A stretch of 49,921 nt of DNA from Candidatus Colwelliibacteriota bacterium (GTDB taxonomy: Bacteria; Patescibacteriota; Minisyncoccia; UBA6257; Colwellbacteraceae). The position numbers and the translations under genes were made by a program. A model generated the notes under the pieces. It ran no database searches. It had not been told where the DNA came from and saw nothing but the letters and a program-made list of their open reading frames with translations. Location of the stretch: positions 1-49,921 of the forward strand of contig DAIDMW010000004.1 in the NCBI GenBank assembly GCA_027448785.1. The letters run 5' to 3'. Position 1 is the stretch's first letter. The number at the start of each line of letters is the position of its first letter. This document shows, in pieces, positions 1 through 9,299 of this stretch.

Positions 1-1038
1 CACAGCGACGCTGCCGGACCCTCTTGCGTAGAGCAGGTTGCTAGGTGTAGTTGTAAACCCAAAAAATCCATAGGATCCGTTTATTGTGTTAGCGAAGGCG
101 ATTGTATCTCCAGTCGAAGTTCCTATTTTATACAATGATACAGGAATGCTGCCGGCGGAATATTCTTTGACGTTTCCGACGACTTCCAAGGGGACACTGG
201 GAGTAGATGTTCCTATTCCAACGTAGCCTGCGGAGGTGATAAGTAGAGAGTGGTTAGAAGATGCTACTACATCTAAGAGACCGATCGGAGTTTTTGTTCC
301 TATACCCAAACTTCCCCCACTGGCTCCGGTTCCAAGCGTTACGGTTCCGGAGAAACTGCCGTTCCGCCAGCGCAGGTCCGGAGAGGTTTGTCCGATATTA
401 AAGGTGTTGTCCGAATTTGGAATTAGGTCGGAATCGAAAACCGCGGCATTGGCTCTACCGATGACCGAACTTATTTCCTTGGAAATTGCCAAACGAGGAT
501 TAACGGTGTTGACGCTGAACCTGGCATCGACTTTGACGAAGGCGTGCCCGCCGGCTTGTGAGGCGACCATGAATTCCAGCGAATCGGCGACTACCTTATT
601 GGTGGTCAGATCGGTGGTCTGGCTGGTGCACTCGCTTTTATTCAGAGCATTCGGTCCGACCGCCAACTTCACAGCGCCGCCGCTCGAATAAACGCAGGTC
701 GGGTCGGTAGAAGAGGAACCGGTGCGGATCATTAAATAGCTTCCGGTGGTGGTAGGAGCAGAAAGATGGGCGGAGTCCTGGTAAACTTCGATTTGGCTGG
801 AGTCTTTGACGTGCTTCTGGACAACGGCAAGAACTGTGTTCAGTTGGGATACTAGTTCGTTGGAAGAAGAGTTGCGCGCGTTGGTGTCGACCACTTCGGC
901 AAGTATTCCCGTAAAAATCAGAGCCACGGCGGAAAATAGGCCTAGGTAGATAAGGAGTTCAGCTATGGAAAATCCTTTGGGACGCGCGGATTTACTGGAG
1001 TAATGGAACATTAGAGAAGCGGATAAAACGCCTTTCAT
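1..1038 (-). CDS. Prepilin-like secreted protein with GIGT repeats (3' end cut by window)
   Basis: This ORF is missing from the supplied track because it has no stop inside the window; I read 346 codons without interruption from an ATG at 1038 to base 1. The N-terminus has a type III (pilin-like) signal: a short basic leader, then RPKGFSIAELLIYLGLFSAV, matching the PilD cleavage site (G followed by F) and hydrophobic helix of type IV pilins and pseudopilins. The middle (about residues 60-200) resembles a minor-pilin head. From about residue 240 the protein changes to repeats such as SLGIGTKTP, VGIGTSTPS and FGFTTTPSN, the style seen in tail-fibre and endosialidase-chaperone proteins and in large CPR surface proteins. 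I infer a cell-surface or pilus-tip protein exported through the type IV pilus route. The real C-terminus, possibly an S74-type autoprotease, is not visible. Confidence 0.8.
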   Translation of the reverse strand, partial: MKGVLSASLMFHYSSKSARPKGFSIAELLIYLGLFSAVALIFTGILAEVVDTNARNSSSNELVSQLNTVLAVVQKHVKDSSQIEVYQDSAHLSAPTTTGSYLMIRTGSSSTDPTCVYSSGGAVKLAVGPNALNKSECTSQTTDLTTNKVVADSLEFMVASQAGGHAFVKVDARFSVNTVNPRLAISKEISSVIGRANAAVFDSDLIPNSDNTFNIGQTSPDLRWRNGSFSGTVTLGTGASGGSLGIGTKTPIGLLDVVASSNHSLLITSAGYVGIGTSTPSVPLEVVGNVKEYSAGSIPVSLYKIGTSTGDTIAFANTINGSYGFFGFTTTPSNLLYARGSGSVAV

Positions 1039-1076
1039 CGGAATTATAAGTTATGAATATTTTATGAACAAGTGAG

Positions 1077-1181
1077 CAAAAAAGCGCAAAGCTTAAAGCG
1101 CAAAACGCAAAAGAACTGGCGACTAGCCGCTAGTCTCTAACCGCTAGTCGCTATTTTACGCTTTTCGTTTTACGCTTTTAC
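1077..1181. repeat. Palindromic GCGCAAA element A
   Basis: An A-rich left arm (AAAGCGCAAAACGCAAAAG) and a T-rich right arm (TTTTACGCTTTTCGTTTTACGC) flank a core with a perfect 9-bp stem, GCGACTAGC/GCTAGTCGC. It fills the gap between two divergently transcribed genes. This is the first member of a family that recurs at 10.3, 13.0, 16.9, 18.8, 25.6, 27.3, 28.2 and 30.4 kb. Confidence 0.8.
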
Positions 1182-1182
1182 T

Positions 1183-1548
1183 ATGCAGTTCTATTGGACA
1201 ATACACGCCAAGGATAAGATGAGATATTACAGGCTTTCCGAGAGCAGGGTAAAAAGGGTGATAAACTTTCCCAAGCGCATCGAGGAGGGAATCGCCGAAG
1301 ACACCGTGGCGATGATGCAGCCGGGCGGAAGCGCGAGGAATCCATATGAGATATGGGTGATGGTCCAGCGGGGAAGCGGCAACTACTCAAAGGCCAAAAC
1401 CGCCAAAGAAAAAGAGGTGGCAAACAAACTTGGCCTGAAAGAGAAATCGCTGAAAGTGATATCGGCCTGGAGGTATCCCGGAACAACCAAGCCCGGAGAA
1501 AAACTGCCCGAAGAAATCCTTCGCGAATTCCGCTCAGTCGCAAAATAA
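1183..1548 (+). CDS. Small conserved-looking hypothetical protein (possible DUF4258/RelE-like fold)
   Basis: A 121-residue soluble basic protein with no signal or membrane segment. The N-terminus (WTIHAKDKMRYYRLSESRV) resembles the HA..KM..R.IS pattern of DUF4258 and BrnT-like proteins, a RelE-related fold, and is followed by VINFPKRIEEGI and a lysine-rich middle. No partner antitoxin gene is adjacent, so I would not call it a toxin. It stands alone between the pilin-like gene and uvrB, with an inverted repeat just after its stop. The opposite-strand ORF over the same bases is rejected as a shadow. Function unknown. Confidence 0.6.
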   Translation: MQFYWTIHAKDKMRYYRLSESRVKRVINFPKRIEEGIAEDTVAMMQPGGSARNPYEIWVMVQRGSGNYSKAKTAKEKEVANKLGLKEKSLKVISAWRYPGTTKPGEKLPEEILREFRSVAK

Positions 1549-1557
1549 TCCAAATGC

Positions 1558-1600
1558 AAAATATCAACTACCAAAACAATCGTTCCGCTAGTTGATATTT
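1558..1600. terminator. Inverted repeat downstream of the 121-aa gene
   Basis: AAATATCAACTA at 1558-1569/70 is mirrored by TAGTTGATATTT at 1589-1600, a perfect 12-bp stem with an 18-nt loop starting 9 bases after the stop codon. There is no long U-tract, so it may terminate weakly or protect the 3' end. Confidence 0.5.
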
Positions 1601-1627
1601 CCAACCGGCGAGAATATGCAACGTGAA

Positions 1628-1656
1628 TTGACCGATGAGATATTTTGTCGTATCTT
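1628..1656 (+). promoter_or_regulatory. Sigma-70-type promoter for uvrB
   Basis: TTGACC (1628-1633), 17-base spacer, TATCTT (1651-1656). The predicted start near 1663 places a GC hairpin and T-rich stretch between the +1 and the uvrB start codon. No LexA-type palindrome is apparent. Confidence 0.65.
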
Positions 1657-1670
1657 AGCTGGAGCTAATA

Positions 1671-1710
1671 CCCCCTAGAGACGGAAGGACGGGGGCGTTT
1701 TGGCGTTTTT
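1671..1710 (+). promoter_or_regulatory. Terminator-like leader hairpin abutting uvrB
   Basis: CCCCC (1671-1675) can pair with GGGGG (1691-1695), followed by CGTTTTGGCGTTTTT running directly into the ATG at 1711. It looks like an intrinsic terminator or attenuator in a leader of about 48 nt and leaves no room for a Shine-Dalgarno sequence. Function is inferred from shape only. Confidence 0.45.
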
Positions 1711-3738
1711 ATGCCGGAATTCCGATTAGTCAGTAAAAATAAGCCGACCGGAGACCAGCCGCAGGCGATAGCCAAGCTGGTCGAGGGCTTGCGAAAAGGG
1801 TTTGATAAACAGACCCTTTTAGGCGTGACCGGATCCGGAAAAACTTTCACCGCGGCGAGCGTCATCGCCGAGGTCAATAAGCCGACTTTGGTTATCGCCC
1901 ACAACAAGACTCTGGCGGCTCAGCTCTGCAACGAGTTCCGCGAGTTGTTCCCCGACAACGCCGTCCATTACTTCGTTTCTTATTACGATTATTATCAGCC
2001 GGAGGCTTACATGCCGGCCAGCGACACTTATATCGACAAGGAGGCGATGATCAACGACGAGATCGACAAGCTGCGCCATGCGGCCACTACCGCGCTTCTT
2101 ACCCGCCGCGACGTCATCGTCGTCGCCTCAGTCTCGTGCATCTATGGCCTCGGAGCTCCGGAAGTTTATAAGGCCAATCTACTGCGCCTTAAGGCCGGCG
2201 ACCGCCTTTCGCGCAAGGAGCTGACCAGGAAGCTTATCGAGGTTCACTTTAACCGGACCACTTCGGATTTAAAGCGAGGCACCTTCCGCCTGCGCGGCGA
2301 CAACTGGGAGATTATGCCGGTGAACGAAGAGGTCATTTACAACCTGCGGGTGGCTAACGACATAATTACCGATATCTTCGTTATAGATCCGGTTAAAGGA
2401 TGGCAGATGGGTAAAACTCCGCGCGTTGAAGAGGTTTACATTTCTCCGGCCAAGCACTTCCTGACGGTCAAGGAGGACCGAGAGAGGGCGGCCAAGGAGA
2501 TAATGGCCGAACTCAAGGAGCGGCTGAAGTATTTTGAAAAAGAGGGAAAGTACTTGGAGGCGGAAAGGCTGGAACGGCGGACTAAGATGGATGTGGCGAT
2601 GATCCGCGAGGTCGGGTACTGCCACGGCATCGAAAACTACTCCCGCCATTTGTCAGGAAGAGAAGCCGGCGAGGCGCCGGACACGCTTTTGAATTATTTC
2701 CCCGGCGACTTTCTAACAATCATCGATGAGTCACATATCACTGTTCCGCAGTTGAATGGCATGTTCCAAGGGGATCGGGCCAGGAAAGAAACTTTGATCG
2801 AATATGGCTTTCGCCTGCCATCGGCAGCCGACAATCGGCCGCTGCGCTTCCCCGAGTTCGAGGAGCGGACTGGCCAGGTCATCTTCACCTCCGCCACTCC
2901 TGGGCCGTATGAGCGGGAGAAGAGCAAGCAGATCGTTGAGCAGATTATTCGACCCACCGGTTTGGTCGATCCGCAGATAACTATCCGGCCGGCCACGGGG
3001 CAGGTGGATGATTTGATTCCGCGCATCGAAGAGCGAGTCGCCAAGAAAGAGAGAGTTCTGGTTACGACTTTGACCAAAAAAATGGCCGAGGACCTAAGCG
3101 ATTACCTGGCTCAGCAGAAGAAGATTAAGGTCAGTTATCTACACAGCGACGTGAAGACTCTGGAGCGGATAAAGATACTGACCAAGCTGCGCAAGGGTGA
3201 GTTCGACGTTTTAGTCGGAGTTAATTTGTTGCGCGAAGGTTTGGACTTGCCGGAGGTAACGCTGGTGGCGATACTCGACGCCGACAAGGAAGGATTTTTG
3301 CGCAGCGAGACGTCGCTGGTCCAGACGATCGGCCGGGCCGCCAGGAACGTCAACGGCGAAGTCCTGATGTACGCCGACCAGATTACCGGCTCGATCAAGC
3401 GGGCGGTGGAGGAAACCGAGCGCCGGCGCAAGCTGCAGCTGCGGTATAACGAAGAAAATCACATCACTCCGCGAACCGTCGAGAAGGAGATTAAGGATAT
3501 TCTGCCAGCCGAAGAAATTTTGTCGCTCGAGATGAAACCGGTGGCAAAGTCGAAAGCGGCTATAGCCGAGATGATTCGCGACAAAGAGCGGGAGATGAAA
3601 GAAGCCGCTAAAGACCTTGATTTCGAATTGGCGGCGATACTGCGCGACGAGATCAAGGAGCTTAAGACCACCAAATTTCCTAAAGAAAAGGGCGATAAAG
3701 ATGAGAAGGTTCTCCGCACGGGAGCCGGAAAGAAATAA
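1711..3738 (+). CDS. uvrB: Excinuclease ABC subunit B
   Basis: The damage-verifying helicase-like subunit of nucleotide excision repair; it is loaded by UvrA and recruits UvrC. At 675 residues it is full length. Visible motifs: Walker A GVTGSGKT (about 38-45), the aromatic beta-hairpin region [13 protein letters not shown] (about 90-103) that clamps the DNA strand, DESH in place of DEAD (about 339), the helicase motif QTIGRAAR (about 538) and a C-terminal UVR motif (about 620-660) that contacts UvrC. The start [17 protein letters not shown] aligns with the usual N-terminus. Only 6 bases separate its stop from uvrA, and uvrC follows, so uvrBAC is probably one transcript. Confidence 0.98.
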   Translation: MPEFRLVSKNKPTGDQPQAIAKLVEGLRKGFDKQTLLGVTGSGKTFTAASVIAEVNKPTLVIAHNKTLAAQLCNEFRELFPDNAVHYFVSYYDYYQPEAYMPASDTYIDKEAMINDEIDKLRHAATTALLTRRDVIVVASVSCIYGLGAPEVYKANLLRLKAGDRLSRKELTRKLIEVHFNRTTSDLKRGTFRLRGDNWEIMPVNEEVIYNLRVANDIITDIFVIDPVKGWQMGKTPRVEEVYISPAKHFLTVKEDRERAAKEIMAELKERLKYFEKEGKYLEAERLERRTKMDVAMIREVGYCHGIENYSRHLSGREAGEAPDTLLNYFPGDFLTIIDESHITVPQLNGMFQGDRARKETLIEYGFRLPSAADNRPLRFPEFEERTGQVIFTSATPGPYEREKSKQIVEQIIRPTGLVDPQITIRPATGQVDDLIPRIEERVAKKERVLVTTLTKKMAEDLSDYLAQQKKIKVSYLHSDVKTLERIKILTKLRKGEFDVLVGVNLLREGLDLPEVTLVAILDADKEGFLRSETSLVQTIGRAARNVNGEVLMYADQITGSIKRAVEETERRRKLQLRYNEENHITPRTVEKEIKDILPAEEILSLEMKPVAKSKAAIAEMIRDKEREMKEAAKDLDFELAAILRDEIKELKTTKFPKEKGDKDEKVLRTGAGKK

Positions 3739-3744
3739 ACCAAG

Positions 3745-6267
3745 ATGCAAACCAAGATAAAAATAAAAGGAGCGCGCGAGCATAATTTGAAGAACGTCGA
3801 TTTAGAGATCCCGCGAGACAAAATGATAGTCTTCACTGGGCCTTCGGGATCGGGCAAATCGAGTTTGGCTTTCGACACGATCTTCGCCGAAGGCCAGCGC
3901 CGGTACATCGAGTCCCTTTCCGCCTATGCCCGGCAGTTTCTGGAGAGAATGGACAAGCCGGACATTGATGAGATCGAGGGATTGTCGCCGGCCATCTCCA
4001 TCGACCAAAAGGCGCACTCCTCGAATCCGCGCTCGACGGTCGCCACCATCACCGAGATCTATGATTATCTGCGGGTTCTTTTCGCGCGCGTCGGCACACC
4101 GTTCTGTCCGATCTGCGGACGCGAAATTAGAAGGCTGACCAACGACCAGATCGTCGACGCCGCCGTCGCTTTGGCTGGCGAGGACAAATCAGGAAAGAAT
4201 ATTCTGATAATGTCTCCGGCGGTACGCGGCCGGAAAGGCGAATATTACCAGATGCTTTACGATTTCTTGAACGCCGGATTCCGCGAGGCGAGGATCGACG
4301 GCAAACTACATTCCCTGCACGAAAGGATTGAGTTGAACAAGAACAAAAAGCACGACATCGAACTGGTTGTCGACCGCATTCCTGGGGGAATGGATTTTTC
4401 CGACAAAGACAACCGTCAGCGCCTGGCGGAATCCATCGAAGCCGCCTTAAAGTACGGCAACGACGTGGTGACGATCGTCACCAGCAGCAACGAAGTGGCC
4501 CTTTCGGCTAAGTTCACTTGCCCGAACGACAACTTTTCCTTCCCGGAAATCGAGCCCCGGCTTTTCTCCTTCAACAGCCCGTACGGAGCTTGCGAGACTT
4601 GCCACGGCCTCGGCACCAAAGATTTATGGACAGAGGAGCTTTGCCCAGCCTGCGCCGGCAAGAGGCTTCGTCCCGAGGCTCTGAGCGTTTTGATCGCCGG
4701 AAAGAACATCGCCGAGGTTACCGCCTTTTCAATAGACGAGGCGACTGAGTTTTTCGACAAAGTAAAATTGACTGCGGAGCAGAAAGTAGTGGCCGAAGTG
4801 CCGCTGCGCGAAATTAAAAGCAGGCTGAAGTTTCTATCCGACGTCGGACTGAATTATCTGACACTTGACCGTAAGGCCGGCACGCTTTCCGGCGGAGAGG
4901 CCCAGAGGATCAGGCTAGCTTCACAGATCGGCTCGCGGCTGGTCGGAACGCTGTATATTCTAGACGAACCAACCATCGGATTGCATCAGCGGGACAACGC
5001 CAAGCTTATCAAGACGCTCCAGAATTTGCGCGACCTCGGCAACACTATCGTAGTGGTCGAGCACGACGAAGATACGATCCACGCTAGCGACTACCTGGTT
5101 GATTTCGGTCCGGGAGCCGGGGTTAACGGCGGGAAAGTGGTCGCGGAAGGACCCCTACCGGACATTTTGAAAGATAAGAAAGTTAAGTCGCTGACCTTGG
5201 ATTATTTGCGCGGCGATAAAAGGATTGAAATTCCGCAGGAGAGACGGGCGGTGCGCCACCCGGGAGATTTCTTAAAGATTAGGGGAGCGACCGAAAATAA
5301 TCTTAAGAATATCGACGTGGACATTCCTCTCCGCAAACTGACAGCGGTGACCGGAGTTTCCGGATCGGGCAAGAGCACTTTGGTTTACGACGTCGTTTAC
5401 AAAACCTTGGCCAACAAGTTCAATCGCGCCAGCTACAAGCCAGGGGCGCACAAATCTCTCCTCGGACTGGAATATATCAATCGCATCATTAACATCGACC
5501 AGTCGCCGATCGGGCGCACGCCTCGCTCCAATCCGGCGACCTATATCGGCGCCTGGACGGAGATCAGGGAACTGTTTTCCGCGACCGAGGACGCGCGCGT
5601 CCGCGGCTGGAAGCCGGGCAGGTTTAGTTTTAACGTCAAAGGCGGAAGATGCGAGCACTGCGAAGGGCATGGCTATTTGTCTATTGAAATGCACTTTCTG
5701 CCGACGGTTTACGTTACCTGCAACATCTGCCAAGGAAAGAGGTTTGACCGCGAGACGCTGGAAGTCCAATACCGCGGGAAAAACATCTACGACACCCTGC
5801 GGATGACGGTGAGTGAGGCGGTGAAGTTTTTCGAAGACATCCCGTCTCTCTACGACAAGCTGAAAATCCTCGATGAGGTCGGCTTAGGATATATGGAGCT
5901 GGGACAGCCGGCAACCACTTTGTCCGGCGGAGAGGCTCAGAGAATAAAGCTGGCGGCGGAGCTGGCTAAGCGCGACACGCGCCGCACGCTTTACCTGCTG
6001 GACGAGCCGACCACCGGTCTGCATTTTTCAGACATCGAGAAACTCCTGATCGTCTTACAGTGCCTGGTCGACCGTGGCAACACTATCGTTGTCATCGAGC
6101 ACAACCTCGATGTCATTAAGTGTGCCGACTGGGTTATCGATCTCGGGCCGGAAGGAGGCGAGGCCGGCGGGAGGATAGTCGCTATCGGAACGCCGGAGGA
6201 TGTTTCCAAAAAAGCCGGAAGCTACACAGGAGAGTATTTGCGGAAGGCGTTAAATCCTAAATTCTAA
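3745..6267 (+). CDS. uvrA: Excinuclease ABC subunit A, shortened form
   Basis: The DNA-damage sensor ATPase of nucleotide excision repair. Two ABC modules are intact: Walker [10 protein letters not shown] (about 32-40) with [12 protein letters not shown] (about 381), and GVSGSGKST (about 537) with [12 protein letters not shown] (about 726). The C-terminal zinc module CEHC...CNIC (about 635-660) is present. The protein has 840 residues against roughly 940 in the family. The missing part lies between CETCHGLGT and [10 protein letters not shown], where about 100 residues of the first signature-domain insertion are absent. The preceding zinc module reads CPND instead of CxxC. The last residues (NPKF) and the stop are encoded by a sequence of the intergenic AAATCCTAAATTC repeat type. 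Confidence 0.97.
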   Translation: MQTKIKIKGAREHNLKNVDLEIPRDKMIVFTGPSGSGKSSLAFDTIFAEGQRRYIESLSAYARQFLERMDKPDIDEIEGLSPAISIDQKAHSSNPRSTVATITEIYDYLRVLFARVGTPFCPICGREIRRLTNDQIVDAAVALAGEDKSGKNILIMSPAVRGRKGEYYQMLYDFLNAGFREARIDGKLHSLHERIELNKNKKHDIELVVDRIPGGMDFSDKDNRQRLAESIEAALKYGNDVVTIVTSSNEVALSAKFTCPNDNFSFPEIEPRLFSFNSPYGACETCHGLGTKDLWTEELCPACAGKRLRPEALSVLIAGKNIAEVTAFSIDEATEFFDKVKLTAEQKVVAEVPLREIKSRLKFLSDVGLNYLTLDRKAGTLSGGEAQRIRLASQIGSRLVGTLYILDEPTIGLHQRDNAKLIKTLQNLRDLGNTIVVVEHDEDTIHASDYLVDFGPGAGVNGGKVVAEGPLPDILKDKKVKSLTLDYLRGDKRIEIPQERRAVRHPGDFLKIRGATENNLKNIDVDIPLRKLTAVTGVSGSGKSTLVYDVVYKTLANKFNRASYKPGAHKSLLGLEYINRIINIDQSPIGRTPRSNPATYIGAWTEIRELFSATEDARVRGWKPGRFSFNVKGGRCEHCEGHGYLSIEMHFLPTVYVTCNICQGKRFDRETLEVQYRGKNIYDTLRMTVSEAVKFFEDIPSLYDKLKILDEVGLGYMELGQPATTLSGGEAQRIKLAAELAKRDTRRTLYLLDEPTTGLHFSDIEKLLIVLQCLVDRGNTIVVIEHNLDVIKCADWVIDLGPEGGEAGGRIVAIGTPEDVSKKAGSYTGEYLRKALNPKF

Positions 6268-6298
6268 ACCAGAAATACGAAACGCGTTTTATCCGCCG

Positions 6299-7510
6299 AT
6301 GATAAATCAAAAAAAACTTTACCAAAATCTACCCACGGCGCCGGGTGTTTATTTGATGAGAAACGCGTCCGGGAAAGTTATTTACGTCGGCAAGGCGGTT
6401 AATCTGCGCCGGAGGGTCTCCAGTTATTTTTTGCGCTCACAGGAAGCCAGGATAGCAATGTTAGTCTCTGAAATTCGGAAGATCGACCACGTCCCGACCG
6501 ACACGGCCATTGAGGCGTTGATACTCGAATCGCAGCTCATAAAAAAATACTCGCCCTTTTATAATATCAAGGAGAAGGACGACAAGAGCTTCCTATACGT
6601 GGTCGTGACCAAGGAAGAGTTTCCCCGCGTGATTCTCGCCTACGGCAAAGAGCTGGGAGGGCTGCCGGCACGCTCCACCTTCGGCCCGTTCACCTCGGCG
6701 TCCAGTATCCGTGAAGCGCTGCGGATAATCCGGCGTATTTTCCCCTATAGCATCCACCCGCCAGAAAAAATCAGCAAAGGAAAGCGGCCGTGCTTCGAGT
6801 ACGAGATCGGCCTTTGTCCGGGAACCTGCGTCGGGGAAATACGCCGCAGAGAGTATTTGAAGACGATTAAGAACATCGAGCTGTTTTTCGGAGGGAAGAA
6901 AGAGAGGATTTTAAAATCGCTGGAAAAAGAAATGGGCGAAGCTTCGAAAAAAACCGAGTTCGAAAAAGCGGCTAAGCTGCGCAAGCAGATTTTCGCTTTG
7001 AAGCATATTCAGGATGTGGCGCTGATCAGCGAAAACAAAATAGAAGGCAAGCCCTTCGACGCCGTTCAAGGCAAGAGGGTGGAGTGTTACGACATATCCA
7101 ACATCTCCGGAACCTCGGCTGTCGGTTCGATGACAGTTTGGCAGGACGGCGGAATCAAGAAGGGCGAATACAGGCTTTTCAAAATACGCACCGTGACCGG
7201 TTCGAACGATGTCGGAATGATGAAAGAAGTAATCTCTCGCCGCCTGAACAACTTATGGCCATTGCCGAATCTTATTCTAGTCGACGGAGGAGTGTCTCAA
7301 GCCGCCGCGGCTAGGGAGGCGCTTATGGAAAAGGGGCTGCGGATTCCAGTTGCCGGCATCGCCAAAGGGCCAGAGCGCAAGCGCAACGATTTCATAGGCC
7401 GCCTACCGGAGTGGATAAAAAAGGAGGATTTAATCATGCTTCGAGACGAGGCGCACCGCTTCGCCATCGGTTACCACCGCCGAGTGCGAGGTAAAAACCT
7501 CTTGGGCTAG
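6299..7510 (+). CDS. uvrC: Excinuclease ABC subunit C without the C-terminal HhH domain
   Basis: The dual-incision nuclease of nucleotide excision repair. Domains in order: GIY-YIG nuclease (about 12-90; GVYLMR, VIYVGKA), a cysteine-rich segment (CFEYEIGLCPGTC, about 165), a UVR motif for UvrB (about 205-240) and the RNase H-like 5' incision domain (about 262-395; YDISNISG, ILVDGG, DEAHRFA carrying the expected Asp/His residues). It stops at residue 403, immediately after the RNase H domain, whereas typical UvrC (about 600 residues) continues into tandem HhH motifs that bind DNA. It follows uvrA by 31 bases in the same direction. Confidence 0.95.
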   Translation: MINQKKLYQNLPTAPGVYLMRNASGKVIYVGKAVNLRRRVSSYFLRSQEARIAMLVSEIRKIDHVPTDTAIEALILESQLIKKYSPFYNIKEKDDKSFLYVVVTKEEFPRVILAYGKELGGLPARSTFGPFTSASSIREALRIIRRIFPYSIHPPEKISKGKRPCFEYEIGLCPGTCVGEIRRREYLKTIKNIELFFGGKKERILKSLEKEMGEASKKTEFEKAAKLRKQIFALKHIQDVALISENKIEGKPFDAVQGKRVECYDISNISGTSAVGSMTVWQDGGIKKGEYRLFKIRTVTGSNDVGMMKEVISRRLNNLWPLPNLILVDGGVSQAAAAREALMEKGLRIPVAGIAKGPERKRNDFIGRLPEWIKKEDLIMLRDEAHRFAIGYHRRVRGKNLLG

Positions 7511-7513
7511 CTT

Positions 7514-8008
7514 TTATCGGCAGTAAATAACCAAGAAGGCGATTATAGCTAAAACGCTCGCTTGGAAAACAACGCCGCCCAAGGCCGACCTTATCCTTTT
7601 CGTCGCGTGCATCCAGACGTGAAATTTCTGCAGTGAAGTTATAGGTTCCGCCTTGAAAACGAAGTAAATGAACTGCAAAAAATCCGGCAAGGCGCCGGCG
7701 GCCGCGCCGATGAGCATCGGCACGAGCGGCAGCGCGGCGAGGTAGTGAAAGAGAAGTATAACGGCTAAGCCGATCAAACAATCCAGCACGACTTTGGCTG
7801 CGTCCCCACGGAAACCGCGTTCGAAGAGCACTTTGTTGCGCAATGGGTCAGCGGGATTGCGCTCCAAGGAGGAGATGTTGTAATCCCAGTGCGGGATCGC
7901 ATCAAGGGCGAAATGACTTAAGAAGGCGAGGACGAAACCTATGGCCGGTAACGGCGCGACTACTGCGGCTACCAGCCCCCCGGCGGCTTCATGCGTGGCG
8001 AGTGTCAT
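7514..8008 (-). CDS. Membrane protein, YdjM-like putative metal-dependent hydrolase family
   Basis: A 164-residue integral membrane protein with about four hydrophobic segments. The motif LSHFALDAIPHWDY (about 30-43) with its His/Asp pair, and GALPDFLQFIY (about 108-118), resemble the LexA-regulated YdjM/PF04307 membrane hydrolase family. It converges with uvrC (stops 4 bases apart) and is divergent from dinB. No substrate can be named. Confidence 0.6.
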   Translation of the reverse strand: MTLATHEAAGGLVAAVVAPLPAIGFVLAFLSHFALDAIPHWDYNISSLERNPADPLRNKVLFERGFRGDAAKVVLDCLIGLAVILLFHYLAALPLVPMLIGAAAGALPDFLQFIYFVFKAEPITSLQKFHVWMHATKRIRSALGGVVFQASVLAIIAFLVIYCR

Positions 8009-8104
8009 ATTTTTTAAAGATAACCCCGGGACGGATCAGGGTCAATCAAACAAGGAGATCGGCGCTAACACTATTCTCGGCGCTGGTTTATCATTCAAAT
8101 AACC

Positions 8105-9178
8105 ATGCGCATCATAGGTCACTTGGACATGGACGCATTTTTCGCCTCCATCGAGGAAAGGGATCGTCCGGAACTGGCCGGCCGGCCGATAGTCGTCGGT
8201 TCCGACCCTAAAGAGGGCGTCGGCCGCGGAGTCGTCTCAACAGCCAACTATGCGGCCCGTAAATACGGCATTCACTCCGCCCAGCCGATTTCTGTCGCCT
8301 GGCGGCTTTCTCAGGCGGCGGAAAAAGAAGGAAAGCCGGCGGCCGTCTTTTTAGGCGTAAACATCGGGAAATACTCCAAAGTTTCTGCGGAGATAGAAGG
8401 TATTCTGCGGAGGCGTATTAAAGCCATACAAAAAACCAGCGTCGACGAGGCGTATCTAGACTTAAGCTTCTGCGGCAGCTATAAGCGGGCCGAGGAGCTG
8501 ATGAGAAGGATAAAGGAGGAGGTACGGAAAAAAGAAGGACTTACCGCTTCGGTCGGCATCGGCCCCAATAAACTGGTGGCCAAGATTGCCTCCGACTTAC
8601 AGAAGCCGGACGGTATGACGGTCGTACGGGAAAAGCAGGTCCAAAGACTGCTGGACATGCTCCCTGTCCGAAAGCTGCCTGGCGTCGGCCCGAAAACCGA
8701 AGCGAGGCTGAATGAGATCGGCGCGCAGACTATCCGCGAACTGAGGGAAATCTCGGACAAAAAATTGACTGACGAGTTTGGAAAATGGGGCCGCGAGCTG
8801 CGCGCCAAAGCGCGCGGCCTGGATGACTCTCCGGTCGAGGAGGAAAGGGAAACGAAGTCGGTGGGAGAGCAGGAGACGTTCGACGAGGATACGCTGGACT
8901 CCAAATTTTTATTAGGCAAGATCGGCAAGATGGCGGAAAGCGTCTTTGCCAAAATGCGGAAGGAGGGATTTTCCTCTTTCCGCACAGTCGCAATTACTGT
9001 CAGGTTCTCCAACTTCCGCACCGTCACGCGATCGCGCACCTTGCGCCAGCCAAGCGCCGAAACCTCATTATTGAGATTCGCGGCCACCGACCTTTTCTTG
9101 CCGTTTTTGGACAAACGGGAAAATCCCCGCAAGAATCTCATCCGGCTGCTTGGAGTCCGGGTTGAGAATATCGAATAG
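8105..9178 (+). CDS. dinB: DNA polymerase IV (Y-family)
   Basis: A translesion DNA polymerase of 357 residues, the normal length for a Pol IV core. Catalytic motifs are DMDAFFAS (about 8-15) and SVDEAYLD (about 112-119), which carry the metal-binding Asp/Glu residues. GIGPNKLVAKIASD and the helix-hairpin-helix LPGVGPKTEARL follow, then the little-finger domain. The C-terminus ends at RVENIE without an obvious beta-clamp motif, so clamp binding is uncertain. It has its own promoter region and sits next to excision-repair genes. A 251-aa antisense ORF over the same bases is a shadow. Confidence 0.96.
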   Translation: MRIIGHLDMDAFFASIEERDRPELAGRPIVVGSDPKEGVGRGVVSTANYAARKYGIHSAQPISVAWRLSQAAEKEGKPAAVFLGVNIGKYSKVSAEIEGILRRRIKAIQKTSVDEAYLDLSFCGSYKRAEELMRRIKEEVRKKEGLTASVGIGPNKLVAKIASDLQKPDGMTVVREKQVQRLLDMLPVRKLPGVGPKTEARLNEIGAQTIRELREISDKKLTDEFGKWGRELRAKARGLDDSPVEEERETKSVGEQETFDEDTLDSKFLLGKIGKMAESVFAKMRKEGFSSFRTVAITVRFSNFRTVTRSRTLRQPSAETSLLRFAATDLFLPFLDKRENPRKNLIRLLGVRVENIE

Positions 9179-9184
9179 GTTATG

Positions 9185-9239
9185 TTTATCCGCCTGCGCG
9201 AGAATACCCCGGGCGTAAGCCCGGGGAGCTTCATTTTTT
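9185..9239. repeat. Short palindromic repeat, CCCCGGGC hairpin (copy 1)
   Basis: CCCCGGGCGTAAGCCCGGGG (9207-9226) is an 8-bp stem with a 4-nt loop, followed 7 bases later by CATTTTTT, so it could terminate dinB. The same sequence in inverted orientation, with one mismatch over 41 bp, lies at 11600-11640. A weaker third copy lies at 11491-11526. Confidence 0.8.
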
Positions 9240-9299
9240 GGCGTAAATCGAACGGATGGTCAGCCAGATAAAAATGGCGTAAGCGATTATATAAATAGC

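Noticed and set aside
236-691. 151-aa plus-strand ORF at the left end
   Set aside because: The minus strand carries an uninterrupted 346-codon prepilin-like ORF across the same bases.
8041-8104. LexA/SOS box before dinB
   Set aside because: No convincing palindrome of either the E. coli or the Bacillus type is visible; only a weak TATCAT -10 box.
8479-9234. 251-aa antisense ORF over dinB
   Set aside because: Shadow of dinB; Ser/Arg-rich composition and no motifs, while dinB has all catalytic motifs.
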